Shown: piece by piece, positions 62,978-64,000 of the stretch
How the letters are laid out: each line of letters starts with the position of its first letter
Numbering within the stretch: position 1 is the stretch's first letter
Assembly: GCF_900156095.1 (NCBI RefSeq)
Contig: NZ_FTMJ01000002.1
Span: forward strand, 372,001-436,000
Direction: 5' to 3'
Length of the DNA stretch: 64,000 nt
From: Aeromonas sp. RU39B
GTDB lineage: Bacteria > Pseudomonadota > Gammaproteobacteria > Enterobacterales > Aeromonadaceae
The notes under the pieces: generated by a model
The model's input: only the letters and a program-made list of their open reading frames with translations
Databases searched by the model: none
What the model was told of the DNA's origin: nothing
Position numbers and translations under genes: made by a program

Positions 62978-64000
62978 ATGCCGGACTCATCGTCTGACCC
63001 TCTTCATCCGTCGTCGCGGGTGGCCGAGCTGCGCCCACAGGGACGTATTGTGCTCGATACCCTGCAGGTCGAGGAGCCAGCCGCCCGGCCGCGTGGCCCG
63101 GCGCTGCTCGATGAAGCCAGCTTTGAGCCCTTGGCCGACGATCTCATTGAGCCGATTGCCAGCGCACCTAAACGAGCTCGCCATCATAGGCTGTTAACCT
63201 TGGGCGGCGGCGCGGTTGCCCTGTTGGGGCTGGGCGAGTGGGGCCGCTTTGTCTGGCAATCCTGGCTCGATTCGCCGCTGTGGGGCGGGGCCTGGATGGT
63301 TGGCTCGGCGCTATTGCTGCTCGGTGTTGGCCAGCAAGTGGTGCGTGAAGCAGTGCGTCTTCGTCGCCTGCGCCGGCGCGAGCGTCGTCGTGAACAGGCG
63401 CAGACACTGCTGGCGCGAGAGGGGATTGGTCAGGCCGGCGCGTTGTGTGAAGAGATTGCACGGGATAGTGATGTGCTTCACAGCGAGGCTTACCGCACGT
63501 TTTGTCAGCTGCAAGAGCGCAGCCATAACGATCGCGAGCTACTGACGCTGTATAGTCAGCAGGTGCTGGCAGGCTGTGATCTGGCAGCGCAGCGCCGGGT
63601 GATCAAGTGGTCAGCTGAAGCGGCCGTGATGGTGGCAATCAGTCCGCTCGCGGTGGTGGATATGGCGCTGATCTTGTGGCGCAACCTGCGCATGATTGAT
63701 GATATTGCCGGCGTGTATGGCATTGAGCTGGGCTATTGGAGCCGCATTCGATTGCTGCGTCAGGTGTTTCGTAACATCGTCTATGCTGGCGCGACCGAGC
63801 TGGTGACCGACGTGGGGCTGGATGTGCTGGGCGCCGATCTGGCTGCCCGTATCTCGGCGCGCGCCGCCCAGGGCATTGGCGCTGGGCTGTTGACCGCGCG
63901 ACTCGGTCTGAAGGTGATGGAGAGTTGCCGCCCCATTCCCTGGCAGCGTGAAGAACGGCCCAAGTTATCGAGTTTTCGCGCCGGGCTGCTTGATAAGGTG
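62978..64000 (+). CDS. ycjF: YcjF-family membrane protein (UPF0283), cut by window end
   Basis: 341 codons are in view and the frame is still open at 64000. The N-terminal 65 residues are polar and unstructured (MPDSSSDPLHPSSRVAEL), then two membrane segments follow (about residues 72-118), then a basic RRLRRRERRREQ run. The C-terminal core matches E. coli YcjF: ISPLAVVDMALILWRNLRMI and RAAQGIGAGLLTARLGLKVME (in part). ATG 62978 has AAGGA upstream; an in-frame GTG at 62960 is possible. Last known gene of the psp stress operon. Confidence 0.93.
   Translation, partial: MPDSSSDPLHPSSRVAELRPQGRIVLDTLQVEEPAARPRGPALLDEASFEPLADDLIEPIASAPKRARHHRLLTLGGGAVALLGLGEWGRFVWQSWLDSPLWGGAWMVGSALLLLGVGQQVVREAVRLRRLRRRERRREQAQTLLAREGIGQAGALCEEIARDSDVLHSEAYRTFCQLQERSHNDRELLTLYSQQVLAGCDLAAQRRVIKWSAEAAVMVAISPLAVVDMALILWRNLRMIDDIAGVYGIELGYWSRIRLLRQVFRNIVYAGATELVTDVGLDVLGADLAARISARAAQGIGAGLLTARLGLKVMESCRPIPWQREERPKLSSFRAGLLDKV

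Overview
The window looks like chromosome from a GC-rich gammaproteobacterium, most probably Aeromonas or a close relative. Evidence for this is the near-Enterobacterial sequence of the core proteins (Lrp, AroP, ModF, PurF, SerS), the classic blocks lrp-ftsK-lolA-rarA-serS, cvpA-purF, ppsR/ppsA and sapFDCBA-pspF-pspABC-ycjXF, and regulatory sites of the gamma type (TyrR, PurR, MetJ, NtrC, PspF/sigma54). The genus is inferred from gene content; no search was run. No rRNA, tRNA, CRISPR array, insertion sequence or prophage was seen. Genes are dense and almost all look intact; only the first (sensor kinase) and last (ycjF) are cut by the window edges.

Region 1 (1-10.5 kb): a sugar-utilisation island. 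An RbsABC-type ABC importer is followed by an FGGY kinase, a D-lyxose/D-mannose isomerase-family cupin, a class II ketose-phosphate aldolase and a PfkB kinase. It is flanked on the opposite strand by a TorS-like sensor (left) and an OmpR-type response regulator (right), then a ROK fructokinase (mak). Region 2 (10.5-23.8 kb): a photolyase-related gene with a tiny DUF2256 partner, glgC, a large secreted protein of unknown function behind a Fur-like site, a YceB-like lipoprotein, an oxidoreductase, a LysR/TDT-transporter pair, a ZIP metal transporter, aroP with a TyrR box, and ppsR.

Region 3 (23.9-37.7 kb): ppsA, modF, a periplasmic solute-binding-like protein, an AcuI/YhdH reductase with a TetR regulator, a compact ethanolamine module (permease-eutB-eutC) that appears to be under sigma54/NtrC control, an orphan methionine-binding protein behind three tandem met boxes, and alanine dehydrogenase. 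Region 4 (37.7-47.8 kb): lrp, ftsK, lolA, rarA, serS, cvpA-purF with PurR boxes, and miaE.

Region 5 (47.9-53.8 kb): a DHA2-type MFS pump, a YhbP-like protein, and a ubiD-ubiX-DUF554 cluster divergent from a LysR regulator with a strong CRP-like site between them, suggesting a reversible aromatic-acid decarboxylase system. Region 6 (53.8-64 kb): the sapABCDF peptide importer directly downstream of pspF, then the phage-shock operon pspABC-ycjX-ycjF read from a sigma54 promoter with a PspF enhancer palindrome.

The observations most worth testing are the sugar island with its unassigned substrate, the NtrC/sigma54 wiring of the ethanolamine genes, the MetJ-controlled orphan MetQ, the UbiD/UbiX/DUF554 cluster and the DUF2256-photolyase pair.
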